Shown: positions 1 to 12,121, counted from the first letter of the stretch. The stretch is 64,000 bases of DNA from Plantago ovata (GCA_028274465.1 CM051455.1:98650365-98714364); one strand, 5' to 3'. A program made the numbers and translations. The notes: generated by a model from the letters alone, not told the origin.

Positions 1-933
1 TCAAAGCTAACCCTTTCGTTGCGAAGCCTGTTGCACTCAACGCGGCGATGGTAACGTCCCTTCATCTGACTTGCTCGGATGTATCTAGGATCGATGAAGT
101 GTCTATCCCAATAATACATCCACGGGCGTCTCAGGGAGTTGTTTGGTTAAGATATACTTATGACCATCATAATATATCATTTGCACTGGCCAGTGACTTT
201 ACCAACACAACTATGCAGACTACGAGCAGTGCTCTCCTGTGCTACACTTGAGAGATGAATCCTTCACAGAATCACTTATCACCCCCATTTGTATTTAGTC
301 ATAATCCTGGATCGTGTCTTAGGTCAACTGCTTATTCAGAGCTGACATCGACGGGTCCACCAAGGATATGGAGCAACAAATGTGATGATAAAGTCCTGTA
401 AGTACAAAGGACGAATGGCATCACTTCGACAACTCACCGGTTCCCATAGACACATTCGGTGTAGAGTATACATCGATGGGAGTGTTCGATAAAGCTTCTT
501 CGAACAACTATGCGCAGTTATGGGAACGTTCCTTGATTGTCCAACAATCCGTTCCGTGGCCGTGGGATCGGCTCACACTTGCTCCAACAAGTATAACCTC
601 CACGCATACTAGTCTTGTCAGGTTCATTCAGACCCCCACATCCGAGATGTACCACGACTAGGGAGAGTTTGGGATAGATGATAACTCACATAGCTCCCAC
701 TAACTGTGTGATCGGTCATCTATCCGAGGGGACATGTTCAGTATCTATACAGACAGCAATACAGATATGACATGCTGCAGCCTGGTGTAATATAAATATG
801 AAAGCAATACTCAACAGTAAAAATGAAACAAACATATATTATATTACGTTGACCTGTGTAATAGTACATATATGTCCTCTACAAGGGCACCATGCCCTTA
901 GTAAGGACTGTCTCTAGGACATATACACTATCA
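1..933 (-). repeat. Partial 3' LTR of Copia-1
   Basis: The sequence repeats 8038-8989 almost exactly and ends at the same CA (sense strand TG) boundary, with ACTATCA at 927-933. The outer part of the LTR, about 1.1 kb, lies left of the window. Small open frames here are shadows; the same ones occur in the other LTR copy. Confidence 0.92.
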
Positions 934-947
934 ATGTCCCACTTGGA
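934..947 (-). promoter_or_regulatory. Polypurine tract of Copia-1
   Basis: On the sense strand the bases before the 3' LTR read TCCAAGTGGGACAT, directly abutting the LTR start TGATAG. A purine-rich AAGTGGGA stretch in this place is the plus-strand primer of plant copia elements. It follows immediately after the pol stop codon. Confidence 0.75.
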
Positions 948-3900
948 CTAGAGCCAGTCACCTTTATGCCTAATGCCCAGATTAGCATAATGTCTTAAGT
1001 GGACTTCCACTGATAAGACCTTGGTGAAAGGATCTGCCACGTTGTCCGTGGTTGAGACACGTTCTATACTAACTTCTCCTCTATCTATAATCTCACGTAT
1101 AACGTGATATTTTCTAAGTACATGTTTGTTCTTGTTTGTAGATCTAGGCTCCCTAGCTTGAGCGACGGTGCCCGTATTGTCACAATAAATCGTTATTGGA
1201 CTGGGAGCAGGAACAACCCTCAATTCCTTCAAGAACTCTGAAATCCAGACAGCTTCTTTCGATGCTTCTGATGCAGCAATGTACTCGGCCTCTGTGGATG
1301 AGTAAGCAATCGTGGCTTGCTTAGAGCTCTTCCAACAGACAGCTCCTCCGTTCAATTTGAATACGTATCCTGTCTGTGACTTAAAGTCATCAGGATCTGA
1401 TTCAAATCCAGCGTCGACATACCCAGACATCTTCAATTCTGGTTCTCCACCAAACACCAAGAACATCTCTTTAGTCCGTCTAAGGTACTTAAGAATGTTC
1501 TTCACAGCAGTCCAGTGAGGTACTCCTGGATTCTGTTGGTGTCGACAAGTGACACTAAGCGCATATGCCACATCGCGCCTTGTGCAGTTCATTGCATACA
1601 TTATAGACCCTACTGCCGAAGCATAGGGCACACGACTCATTGCATTTCTTTCTTCATCAGTTTTAGGACCATCCTTAACTGATAAGACAATCCCATGCCT
1701 AGCTGGGAGAAAGCCTCTCTTTGAGTCGTTCATCTTATAACGCTTCAGTATTTTGTCGATGTAGGTGGACTGTGTCAATCTTAACATCCTCTTGAATCTA
1801 TCTCTAAAGATCTTGATCCCTAGGATGTAGTTCGCTTCACCCAAGTCCTTCATCGAGAAGGTACTTGATAACCAAACTTTAGTCTCTTCTAGCATAGAGA
1901 CATTGTTTCCCATGATCAAAATGTCATCTACATAAATGATCATGAAAACAACTCCTTTGTCGCTGTGTCTCGCATAGACACAGGGATCTTCCTTGCTTCT
2001 GATGAAGTCAAACGATTTGACAGCTTCATCAAAGCGGATATTCCAGCTCCTTGACGCTTGCTTTAGCCCATAGATGGATCTTTGTAATTTGCATACAGCA
2101 GTTGGCCTGGTTTTACTAATAAAACCTTCCGGCTGTACCATATAGACCTCTTCCTCAAGGTTGCCATTGAGGAAGGCTGTCTTTACATCCATCTGCCAGA
2201 TTTCATAATCATAGTAGGCAGCTATCGCAAGTAGAATTCGAATGGACTTCAATTTTGCTACTGGTGAAAAGGTTTCATCGTAATCGATGCCATACCTTTG
2301 CGTGTAGCCTTTTGCCACAAGCCTAGCTTTGTGCGTTTGTACCTTGCCATCGGCATCTGTCTTTCGTTTAAAGATCCATTTGCACCCAATTGGTCTAACC
2401 CCTTGGGGCAAGTCTACCAAGTTCCAAACTTGGTTCTGGTACATTGAATCCATTTCTAATTCCATGGCCTCTTGCCATTTGTATGAGTCAATATCAATTA
2501 TTGCCTCTTTGTAGGTCTCGGGATCTTCCCGATCTGATAAACCGACATCGAGTTCACTGATGTCTTCTATCATAAGGCTTTGCTTCTGAGGTCCTCTAAG
2601 GATCCTCTTCGACCTACGGAGTTCGACTTGTTCTGGTGCTTTTCTTTTCTGGCTTCGTGTAACACGAACATTATCAGTGGGTACTGATGCAGCTGGTCGT
2701 TGGGCGCGACCCTGTTCCCTTGCGGGAGGCTGCTCTTGTGCGACTTGTTGCACAGGTTGGTTGACAACGGGTTCTATAGGTGTGGTTTCAACTGTTGATC
2801 TAATCACAGGACTCCCACTGACTATGACATGCCTAGCAAGTGTCATATCATCACCCTTGTCTGCTTCGAAAGCTCCCACTGAACTTGAGTCCAAATTAGA
2901 AGATTTAAAGACCTCATGTTCGCGCGTGTCAAAGTCTTGAATTTCTTCAAGTTCTATCATATCATCTAACCTCTCTTCTTCGAGGTATTCAGCTTCTAAA
3001 AACTTCACGTTTCTAGACACGATCACCTTGTGATCTTCAGCATGATAGAATTCATAGCCTCTCGTCTGACGAGGATAGCCTATGAAATATACTTTGACAC
3101 CCTTGGCATCTAACTTATCAGTGAGCATCAGCTTGACTATCGCAGGACAGCCCCAAGGTCTAAGATAGCCTAATGAAGGCTTCTTTCCCTTCCATAATTC
3201 ATAAGGAGTTTTCTCCACTGATTTAGATGGTACACGGTTCAGAATGTAGATTGCAGTTTGTAATGCATATCCCCACAAATACTTTGGAAGAGTCGAGAAT
3301 CCAATCATTGATCTTACCATGTCTAACAGGGTTCGATTCCTCCTCTCAGACACACCGTTTAACTGTGGTGTTCCAGGAGGAGTCCATTGCGATTGAATCC
3401 CATTTTCCTTCAAGTAATCGATAAATTATTCACTAAGGTATTCACCTCCTCGATCCGATCGAAGAGTGACTATCCTTAGGTTCAATTCATTCTCGACCTC
3501 ATTCCTAAACTCCTTGAATTTCCCAAAGGTCTCGGATTTATTCTTCATAAGAAAGATATATCCATACCTTGAGAAATCGTCAGTAAAGGTAACGAAGTAA
3601 GAATAACCTCCACGCGCATGGACTTTAAACGGTCCACATACATCGGTAGGTATGAGCTCTAAGCAGCGAGTGGCACGAACACCTTGTCCAACAAAAGGTT
3701 TGTTCGTCATCTTACCCTTAACACAAGATTCACATGTACCATATGATTCGAAATCAAATGGTTCTAAGTAGTCCAACTTCCTTAGTCTTTGAATCCGTGT
3801 TTCATTGATATGGCCTAGCCTACAATGCCATAGATAAGATGGATTATTCTTCTTACTTGAAGACGGTTGTTTGTTATGTATTTGAAATAAAGGTTGACTA

Positions 3901-5165
3901 CTTTGTAAAATATATAAACCATTCACCAAGTGAGCCTTTCCATAATACTCATCATTTAATGAAAAATAACAAGTATTATTCGCAAATCGAAAGGAAAAAT
4001 CCATATTGTCTAACAATGGAATGGAAATAATATTTCTGACAATGGATGGAACAAAATAAACATTATCAAGTTCTAAACATTGTCCCGAAGGTAAATCTAT
4101 CTTGCTGCGTCCAACGCGTTTGGCTTCAACTGGATTGCCGTTCCCAACATGCAAGTCGATTTCACCTTGCTTGACTAGCCTGTGATCAATTAGCCCCTGC
4201 ACATTATTACAAATGTGTGAGCCACATGTTGTATCTAATACCCAACCATTGGAGTCAAAAGTAGTCATGTTCATTTCAATAACAAACATACCTGAGCCAG
4301 AAGCTGATGACTTTCTGGCCTGATCTGCCCTAAGCTTAGGGCAATCTTTCTTCCAATGTCCTTTCTGCTTACAGAAAAGACATTCATCTGTGCGCACCGT
4401 TCCGCTTCTATTGAACTTCCTTTTCTGGTTCGGACGCTTAGGCTTATCACTCCAAGTGTTAGCCTTGGCTCTCGACTTTCCCTTACCCTTAGCACCTTTG
4501 CTTTTCGGGTTCGAGTAAGACGGTTGCCCAACAAGCATGGCCGACTTTTCCTTCTTAGGAAGAGTTTGATCATATGTCTTCAGCAGATTATGGAGTTCAG
4601 GCCGTGTTACGTCCTTCGCATTCATCGTGTAATTAATGATGAACTGCGAATACGAACTCGGCAATGATTGAAGGACAAAGATCACCATGATCTTATTTTC
4701 TAGCTTAACGGCATTGGCAAGCTTTTCAAAGAGACCAATCATTTTGAGAACATACTCAGACATGTTCCCTCCTTCACTGAGCTTGCATCTGTGTATGTCT
4801 TTGATCAAATCAAATTCAACACTTCTAACTGTCGTCTTAAAGAGCGACTCAAGATGTTTCAACATCTCATACGGCAACATGCTTTCATGTTGCCTCTGCA
4901 GCTCATTGCTCATTGCCGCCAGCATAATACACTGCGCGGACTTAGCATCCTCAAGATGCTTATCAGACCTTGCCTTGTTGGCTTGATTCCAAGCAGCAAC
5001 CTGATCGGCAGTCTGATTTTCAGGGCACACGGGAATGACCTCGTCCAAGACGTACTCAATCTTTTCGTACCTCAGCACCAAACGTATATTCTTGATCCAA
5101 TCTAGGAAGTTTGGTCCGGTTAAAATTTGCTTCTCCAAGACAGCACGGAGCGAGATACTCGCCAT
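948..5165 (-). pseudogene. Copia-1 gag-pol polyprotein with one in-frame stop
   Basis: One frame of about 1405 codons is broken by a single TAA at 3424-3426, inside integrase. I place the start at the ATG of MASISLRA (5165); the frame upstream of it looks like leader. Order from the start: copia gag (UBN2-like), a CCHC knuckle CLFCKQKGHWKKDC, then protease, where the usual DTG reads DTT in WVLDTTCGSH, a likely inactivating change. Next come the integrase zinc finger (HCRLGH, CESC) and its DDE core (TDVCGP, SDRGGEY, and the E of SERRNR beyond the stop). RT has [11 protein letters not shown] and YVDDILIMG. RNase H has SSTEAEYIA. The polyprotein would make virus-like particles and the replication enzymes. 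Family membership is certain; I do not assign a lineage. Confidence 0.93.
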
Positions 5166-5745
5166 ATCTAATATCCTAAGGAGAAATAATATAGAACGAA
5201 AACAATAAATCAACTATTGAAATATCATTTCTAAATACACAGTCAATATAACTAAACAACAAGGTCCTTTAGCTGTTCAGCTCCCACTATTTTCACATAT
5301 GCTTGCCCCCACAACAAACATACGGGTAATGTCCAACAAGTTACCGTAGTGGCCAAGATCCAAATCCATATCATGCCATACTCCAACGGGGGCTGGTCGC
5401 ATAGCATAATGGACCGGTAGGACTAGTAAGACTATCCAATTGCGTCACGCAACTCTTGGTTGTTAAATCTAATTTAACCCGATGCCCCACATATTGCACC
5501 TATCGAGGTCGCTAGATACAATATGCAGTAAGTCATAACCATAGGCTTACTCTAACTTGACGATTACTGCGAGTCTCGTAAGACGAGGTCGCCAATACAA
5601 GAAAACGCAATGAAAGTTCAAAATTAAAGCACCCTATGGAAGGCATCTCGGAAATATGTATATATATATATATAAATGTATTTCCGTACTTATATTGGTT
5701 GGAGCTTGTAGCTTGAGGGTTGTTAACAGTCATCTACAAACAAAT

Positions 5746-5898
5746 AAGGGCGCCGCCTACCCATCATGCATGAACGGTCTACACGTAATGGATGCCGCCT
5801 ATCCATTCTAGTTCTAAACGCGGTCAAGCATATAATGGGTGCCGCCTACCCATACATAAAAATGCGGTCCGACATATAAGAGGGCGCCGCCTACCCTC
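5746..5898 (-). repeat. Four-unit hairpin array with constant loop AGGCGGC
   Basis: Units lie at 5746-5764, 5787-5807, 5835-5853 and 5880-5898, spaced 41-48 nt. In element sense each has loop AGGCGGC, while the stem changes in a compensating way: ATGGGT/ACCCAT, AATGGAT/ATCCATT, GAGGGT/GCCCTC (ending in a wobble pair), and one imperfect copy. Each unit is followed by a GCGGTC-like word on the plus strand. The pattern points to conserved secondary structure. Function is unknown; packaging or translation signals are possible. Confidence 0.75.
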
Positions 5899-6423
5899 AC
5901 ATGCATAGCGGTCGAACGGAATGTAAAAACATGGTATTTAAACATGCATTGTCAAACAATAGCATATTGAGCATATGAAACAAGTAGTAGCCTATGTGGA
6001 TGACAAATGACTTCATAATTTCATTATGAAAATTATAATCCCATACTTATAATCTCTATGAAATAATTGAAAATTTAGACTAGATTGAATATTCGAAAAT
6101 TCTATTGACCAAGTAGCAATTTTCGAAAATCCGAAGGACCTAATTGTAATTTTAAAAACCTTAGAGGTGTTAAATCTAAAATTCAAAAGTAGAAGGACCA
6201 ATTTGTAATAAACAATAAATTGATAAATTACAAATAAGCCCTTTAACTTTATACTAATTAAATTTAACGCCTCTAGTTTAAAACAATTACAATTAAATCA
6301 TATTTATATTCCAAATATAAAATTCAATCCTCAAAACTTTCAAAATTCGATTTTGGGTCCAACCCGAATATATATATAATTATTATTATTATTATTTTTT
6401 TTAAACGTGGGACGGGACCTAGT

Positions 6424-6727
6424 CCCGCCCCCCCAGGTGCCCGCGGCACCGGGCGACCGGCGCCCGCGACACACGGGCACCGGTGCCTCGGGTGCAGGCT
6501 CCGGGCGCCTGCGTCCGCAGGCTCCCCCGGGTACCTGCGTCCCGCAGGTACACAGGTGCCCGCGGCACACGGGCGCCTAGCTCCCGTGCCGCGGGTACAC
6601 GGCGCCCCAGGCGCACGGGCGCAGGCGCGGCTGCCTGCGTCCCGTAGGCATTCGGGTGCCCGCGGCACGCGGGCGCTCTGCGCCAGGCGCCGGGCGCCGG
6701 CGCCCGCCGCCTGCTTCACGCAGGCGG
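6424..6727 (-). repeat. GC-rich cluster of imperfect palindromes in Copia-1 leader
   Basis: About 300 bp of very GC-rich sequence sits in AT-rich surroundings. It is built from repeated inverted modules: CCTGCG-TCC-CGCAGG types near 6508, 6533 and 6632, GGTGCC-CGC-GGCACC types near 6436, 6555 and 6656, and a 9-bp-arm hairpin near 6707-6729. Outer stem pairs change together (A-T in one copy, G-C in another). Long frames through it are caused by the lack of AT-rich stops. Confidence 0.7.
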
Positions 6728-6897
6728 CTGGTCAATATATATATATTTAAAAAAATTTTTTTTTTTTTTTGAAAAATATAAATTCTAAATTTATATAAAA
6801 AACAAAACTTTTGAAAATCGAATTTATCATAGAATCAATTGCATCCACATATCTACGTAATCATACTATATATATATACGTATATACGTAATCAATT

Positions 6898-6915
6898 AAC
6901 CTGGCTCTGATACCA
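6898..6915 (-). promoter_or_regulatory. Primer binding site (initiator tRNA-Met), Copia-1
   Basis: The minus strand reads TGGTATCAGAGCCAGGTT, one base after the LTR end. This matches the 3' end of plant initiator tRNA-Met, the usual primer for first-strand synthesis in plant copia elements. Confidence 0.92.
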
Positions 6916-7562
6916 CTGTAAGAAAATATGGTCAGAGTTACCCCTAGGGTACGCAGCGGAATTTTAAAAAAAAAATCTTAACATACTAGTTAAGTGATTA
7001 TGCATATGTCGTATATATATAAACACGTCAATTAGAAGACTAACCTTACTTCCAAAGCAGCTTCCAAGTCTTCGTAATATTCCGGTGTATCTTCTCCTTC
7101 GTCGAAGTCGAAGATATCTACAATACTCTGTATATCTGCAAGACAATAAGAGTTAGTTTCCAGCTCCTAGAACCTCAACCTTGGTATCCACGGATGAACA
7201 GCCTATCGGAAGAATGCTAGGATATTCTTTATGTGACCAAGAAGACGGGGCGGCAATACCCTCCGGTGGCGGTGTGCGCGCGCATGGCTTAAGGAGAGGA
7301 GGGGAGAGTTTTTATTTTCTCTAAGAAAACTGGGTAGGAAGACTGTGAAAGTCTATGTCTGAAACTGTGTGTAAAACTCTGTCCAATAGTCTACTATATA
7401 TAGTAGTCTATAGAAGCCTAAAGCATAAGCAATTAGACTTCGTAAAGGAATAAGAATCTAATTCTTATCGCACAAGGAAATCAATATCAAGTCTAGATTC
7501 ATTCCCAATCAAATCAAAACTCAATCAGGAAAATGTAACTTATCCCTTGGACTTCTAATAGA

Positions 7563-7611
7563 GGAAGGAGTCGAACTCCTTCCCCTATTCTACCACGCGC
7601 GCGCGCGCGCC
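7563..7611. repeat. Hairpin followed by alternating (CG)n tract in Copia-1 LTR
   Basis: 7563-7583 is a perfect 9-bp inverted repeat, GGAAGGAGT and ACTCCTTCC around CGA. It is followed at about 7595-7610 by an uninterrupted alternating CG run. A second alternating purine-pyrimidine tract, TGTGCGCGCGCATG, lies at 7273-7286. Such tracts can adopt left-handed DNA; any function here is speculative. Confidence 0.6.
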
Positions 7612-7678
7612 TGTCCTGCTGGACGTGGGTCTATATTTCTAAGGCAATCCAAACTCCAAGTAGATTTTGCCCAAGTGC

Positions 7679-7882
7679 ATATGTTAATTCTAAATTAACA
7701 TATCCTTTACAATCAAGCCTCCATTATATTTCCAAAATATAATCTTTAATTGTATTTACATAAAATACAATTACTTAGCCAATTCAATTAATAATTCCAA
7801 ATCATTAATTGAGCCACCAATTATTATAATTAATTCCAAATCAATTATAATCCATCTATCACAATTAATTCCAAATTAATTG
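7679..7882 (-). repeat. Six-hairpin array with near-constant loop TTCCAAA in Copia-1 LTR
   Basis: Units: 7679-7703 (ATATGTTAA arms, loop TTCTAAA), 7723-7743 (ATTATAT, TTCCAAA), 7747-7773 (TAATTGTATTT, 11-bp perfect stem, loop ACATA), 7785-7811 (CAATTAAT, loop containing TTCCAAAT), 7823-7851 (ATTATAATT, loop containing TTCCAAAT), 7862-7882 (CAATTAA, TTCCAAA). Arms differ from unit to unit, yet each pairs perfectly with its partner. A further unit sits in the leader at 6303-6321. Confidence 0.8.
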
Positions 7883-10800
7883 CGATTCCATCTTCAAGGA
7901 TATTCTGATAGGCTGAATCACCACATAGTGTGACCCATAGGGCCTCACCGTATTAAGCAAGTCCTAGACTAGGCAACATGGAATTCCTAGACGGTTCCAT
8001 TTGCAGTATTAATACGCGAGGACGTTTGAGAGGTTTCTCAAAGCTAACCCTTTCGTTGCGAAGCCTGTTGCGCTCAACGCGGCGATGGTAACGTCCCTTC
8101 ATCTGACTTGCTCGGATGTATCTCGGATCGATGAAGTGTCTATCCCAATAATACATCCACGGGCGTCTCAGGGAGTTGTTTGCTTAAGATATACTTATGA
8201 CCATCATAATATATCATTTGCACTGGCCAGTGACTTTACCAACACAACTATGCAGACTACGAGCAGTGCTCTCCTGTGCTACACTTGAGAGATGAATCCT
8301 TCACAGAATCACTTATCACCCCCATTTGTATTTAGCCATAATCCTGGATCGTGTCTTAGGTCAACTGCTTATTCAGAGCTGACATCGACGGGTCCACCAA
8401 GGATATGGAGCAACAAATGTGATGATAAAGTCCTGTAAGTACAAAGGACGAATGGCATCACTTCGACAACTCACCGGTTCCCATAGACACATTCGGTGTA
8501 GAGTATACATCGATGGGAGTGTCCGGTGGGTACTTCCATTGTTCGATAAAGCTTCTTCGAACAACTATGCGCAGTTATGGGAACGTTCCTTGATTGTCCA
8601 ACAATCCGTTCCGTGGCCGTGGGATCGTCTCACACTTGCTCCAACAAGTATAACCTCCACGCATACTAGTCTTGTCAGGTTCATTCAGACCCCCACATCC
8701 GAGATGTACCACGACTAGGGAGAGTTTGTGATAGATGATAACTCACATAGCTCCCACTAACTGTGTGATCGGTCATCTATCCGAGGGGACATGTTCAGTA
8801 TCTATACAGACAGCAATACAGATATGACATGCTGCAGCCTGGTGTAATATAAATATGAAAGCAATACTCAACAGTAAAAATGAAACAAACATATATTATA
8901 TTACGTTGACCTGTGTAATAGTACATATATGTCCTCTACAAGGGCACATGCCCTTAGTAAGGACTGTCTCTAGGACATATACACTATCAGGATTACCTAA
9001 GGTTACTTTTAAGAAGGATGGTGTTTGCACTGCATGTCAGCAAGGTAAGCAAACCAAAACTTCTTTCAAGAACAAGGCAGTACCGTCAACTATAAAACCT
9101 TTACAACTCTTGCACATGGACTTGTTTGAATCTTCTTCAACAAACTATGCTGGCAAGAAGTATGGTCTGGTGGTGGTATATTACTATTCAAGAATCACTT
9201 GGGTAGTTTTTATCAAACACAAGTCTGAAACAAGGACTGAAATACCTAACTTGCTGAACAAGCTCGAAGTCATGAAAAATGACAAGGTAAAAGTCATCAG
9301 AACATACCATGGTACTGAGTTTGTAAACCAGTACATAACTGAGTATTGCACTTCCAAAGGCATACAACATCAGTTATCCTCAGTAAAGACACCTCAACAA
9401 AATGATGTTGCTGAAAGGAAGAATCGTACCCTTAAGGAAGCAGCTAGAACAATGCTTGTTGACACTGAAATAAGTGAAGCTTATTGGGTTAAAGCGATTA
9501 ATACCGCTATACTCAAAATAGATGCTTGATAACTAAGGAATACAACAAAACTCCCTATGAGTTATTTATTGGAAGACCTCCTAACATCACTCATCTAAGA
9601 GTATTTGGTTGCAAATGCTTTGTTCTTAACAATGGTAGAGAATACTTAAGAACATTTCAACCAAAGGCAGATGAAGCGATATTTCTTGGCTACTCCTTGC
9701 ATAGCAAAGCTTATAGAGTTTACAACAAAAAGGCACAAAAGATCAAAAAATCAGTGCATGTTGTACTCTATGAAAAATCACAAGGAGACCTGCTGAAGAA
9801 GAGATATCAGAATGTATGAAGAAATTACTCATACACGAGCAAAGAACTGAATCCAATGCTAGAAATATCAAATCAATTGAACTTAATGATGATTCTAACA
9901 ATGACACTCCTACTCCAAGTCATTACAAGATAAATGTAGTTCATGATAATGAATTTTCGGCTAAGGACGCAGTTGTTCCCGATGTTGCTGAAACTACGCA
10001 ACTTCCTTTGTCTGCTGACGAGTTACCTCAAACCGGCAATGCTGAACAAGCAGTTGCTGATGAACCAATTTCAGCAGAGACACAACAAGATGCCAGTAGT
10101 ACTGAACAAGTACATGCTGAAGAGTCACATGCTGAAACGCAAACATATCCAGATCCAAAGAGCAGAAAACCTGTTAATAAGTGGACTAGAGATCATCGCT
10201 CTACGGATATGATTGGTGATATTGACAAACGCCAAGTGACTAGATCCACAATATCTACTAATCAAGAACTTGCTGAAGAAGCAAATATTGTTGAAGTAGA
10301 AGCTTTGTTCTCTTGCTTTGTTTCAGAAATTGAGCCCAAAACCATAAAAGAAGCTTTAAAGCATTTTGAATGGATCAAGTCAATGTAAGAAGAACTATAT
10401 CAATTTGAAAGGAACAAAGTCTGGAAACTTGTACCCCTTGCTGAAAGAAAGAAAGCAATTGGTACAAAGTGGGTGTTGAAAAACAAGCTGAGTGAGTCTG
10501 GAGAAGTAATAAGGAACAAAGCACGTTTAGTTGCTCAAGGTTATTGCCAGACTGAAGGATTGGACTATGATGAGTCTTATGCACTAGTTTCAAGATTGGA
10601 TGCTATTAGACTTTTCTTGGCCTTCACTGCTCATAATGACTTCATTGTTTATCAAATGGATGTTAAAAGTGCATTCCTAAATGGTGAACTTGCTGAAGAA
10701 GTCTACCTAGAACAACTCTGTGGCTTTGAACTTCCCTCATAAACCAAGGTATTCAAGCTTCAGAAAGATGTATATGGTCTAAAGCAAGCACCTAGAGCTT

Positions 10801-10907
10801 GGTATGATACCTTACCTAAGTTCTTGCTGGATAATGGTTTCAAGAAAGGTGAAGTTGATAAAACCTTATTTACCATGAACCATGATGGTAAAATTCTCTT
10901 AGTCCAT

Positions 10908-12121
10908 TGATGAACGAGATTGTCAGACTCAATTAATCAAATAAATTTATTTTTAGCCAAAGGCAATTCACAACTACAACGAAAACCAAGGCACGTAGTG
11001 TAGAAGTAAAATAACCTCGAGTGTCGATCTCTAAGGACTATAACTAGCTTTATCTAATTTAACTTAAACTATAAATCAGAAATCAAGTAAAGTACAGATT
11101 TTTCTTATCAATATGATGGAAGTTAGTGATAGTATGATCAATCAAAGCAACGGCTAATAATCATGCATGAAGTACTTGAAGTTTGTATAGAGATCTATGA
11201 TCATGAATTGTCCTATGTGTTCCTTTCAATTCAACACTACGAAGATAGATGGCTTAGATAGATCAAATAAATAATACAATAAATCAAGTCTTAAACGCGC
11301 GAAGCCACTCATGCATAATAAAGAACCCTAGCTAAGAAATCACATACTATCACCAACGATAGATTTAGCTACTCATAGATAAATTGCAATCAACAAGAAT
11401 CAAAGAAAGATTGAATGAAAATATGTTGAATGAAATAAATAAAAGCAGAAAAATCGTGAGATACAAGTTACCAATGAAGGTTGTCAATCTCCGATGAATT
11501 GCTAACTCACAAGCAAGAATCGAGAATCAAAGATGTCCAATTTCTATGCTTAAGCTTCCAAATCAATAAGAAAAAGAGTCTTCTATGCTAATAATTCTCA
11601 GAACAGGCTCTGGAGAATTTGTCTCTCAAAATATGGTGAAAAAGGTATGAAAAACGTAGAAAACAGGCAAACATATATATAGTTGTCGAAACCCCCCCGG
11701 GCGAACCGCCCATAGTGCCAGGCGGTTCGCCTGGTGTGGGGCGAACCGCCCACATCCCAGGCGGTTCGCCTGGGACATCCAGTCGGTGGGAGCGAGATTT
11801 TGGTCTTCTTTTCCTTTTCGGACTCGGATTTTGCCTTCTAGTGACCTTTAAGCTTTGAAACTCGTCCCCTAGGCCTCAAATCTCATCCGGAATCTTCTAG
11901 ATACACCAAGAATGTCCTCGAAACACCAAAACTTCGTCCTCTTCATCAATATTGCCCATAAAAATACGTTTTTTTTTTTACCTAAAACCTGAAAAATGCA
12001 AAGAAAAGGGAAACGTGACACTATTTTAATAAAATGCACTAAAATATAAGCTAAATTAACCTAGAGGATAGCTAAATTGGTGAAAAAGACTCGAATGAAA
12101 GTGTAAAATACACGTTCATCA
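10908..12121 (-). repeat. Solo LTR of an A-type gypsy element
   Basis: The sequence runs from TGATGAACG to CGTTCATCA and is related throughout to the LTRs of elements A, C, D and E. It is flanked by a perfect 5-bp duplication TCCAT (10903-10907 and 12122-12126). No internal region is present, so it is the product of LTR-LTR recombination after a full insertion. It disrupts Copia-2 RT just before YVDD. It carries four GCG-N3-CGC palindromes at 11699-11711, 11718-11734, 11737-11752 and 11756-11774. Confidence 0.93.
11699..11774. repeat. Palindrome cluster in the solo LTR
   Basis: Four inverted repeats alternate between arms GGG-GCG/CGC-CCC and CCCAGGCG/CGCCTGGG, each around a 3-nt spacer (AAC or GTT). 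Arms of the longest unit (11756-11774) are 8 bp and perfect. The cluster lies just upstream, in element sense, of a CTATATATA TATA candidate. Confidence 0.8.

Larger units (their letters stand above)
5166..6897 (-). other. Untranslated leader of Copia-1
   Basis: About 1.7 kb separates the primer site from gag. It holds the four-hairpin array (5746-5898) and a GC-rich palindromic block (6424-6727). It also holds a hairpin at 6303-6321 (arms TTTATA and TATAAA, loop TTCCAAA) and a 9-bp inverted repeat near 6187-6235 (ATTTGTAAT and its complement). A (TA)n run lies near 5656-5675. No credible gene is present; the minus-strand frame across 6324-6719 is a composition artefact. Confidence 0.7.
1..8989 (-). 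mobile_element. Copia-1: Ty1/copia LTR retrotransposon, 3' end outside the window
   Basis: The element lies on the minus strand. It has a complete 5' LTR (6917-8989), an initiator-Met primer site, a 1.7 kb leader, a gag-pol frame with one nonsense codon, a polypurine tract, and a 3' LTR of which only positions 1-933 are visible. The two LTR copies agree closely over the shared part. Clear differences are 19 nt missing from the left copy near 485 and a 3-nt difference near 890, so the insertion looks fairly recent. It sits inside the integrase of Copia-2: coding sequence of the other element resumes at 8990. The expected 5-bp TSD is GGATT (8990-8994); its partner should lie left of the window. 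Confidence 0.93.
6917..8989 (-). repeat. 5' LTR of Copia-1 (2073 bp)
   Basis: Bounded by TG (6917) and CA (8989), next to the primer site on the left and to Copia-2 coding sequence on the right. A TATA candidate lies in the perfect 16-bp palindrome CTACTATATATAGTAG at 7391-7406. The LTR also holds the TTCCAAA hairpin array (7679-7882), a 9-bp-arm hairpin (7563-7583) and alternating CG tracts (7273-7286 and about 7595-7610). Confidence 0.92.

Noticed and set aside
6324..6719. Minus-strand open frames rich in Ala, Arg and Pro
   Set aside because: They exist only because the GC-rich palindromic block lacks AT-rich stop codons; three frames are open at once and none resembles a protein.
6898..6915. 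tRNA-like match
   Set aside because: Only the 3' 18 nt of initiator tRNA-Met are present, next to an LTR: a primer site, not a tRNA gene. The same holds for the tRNA-Asp matches.
8085..8718. Small frames repeated in both Copia-1 LTRs
   Set aside because: They lie wholly in LTR sequence, start without context, and repeat only because the LTR repeats.
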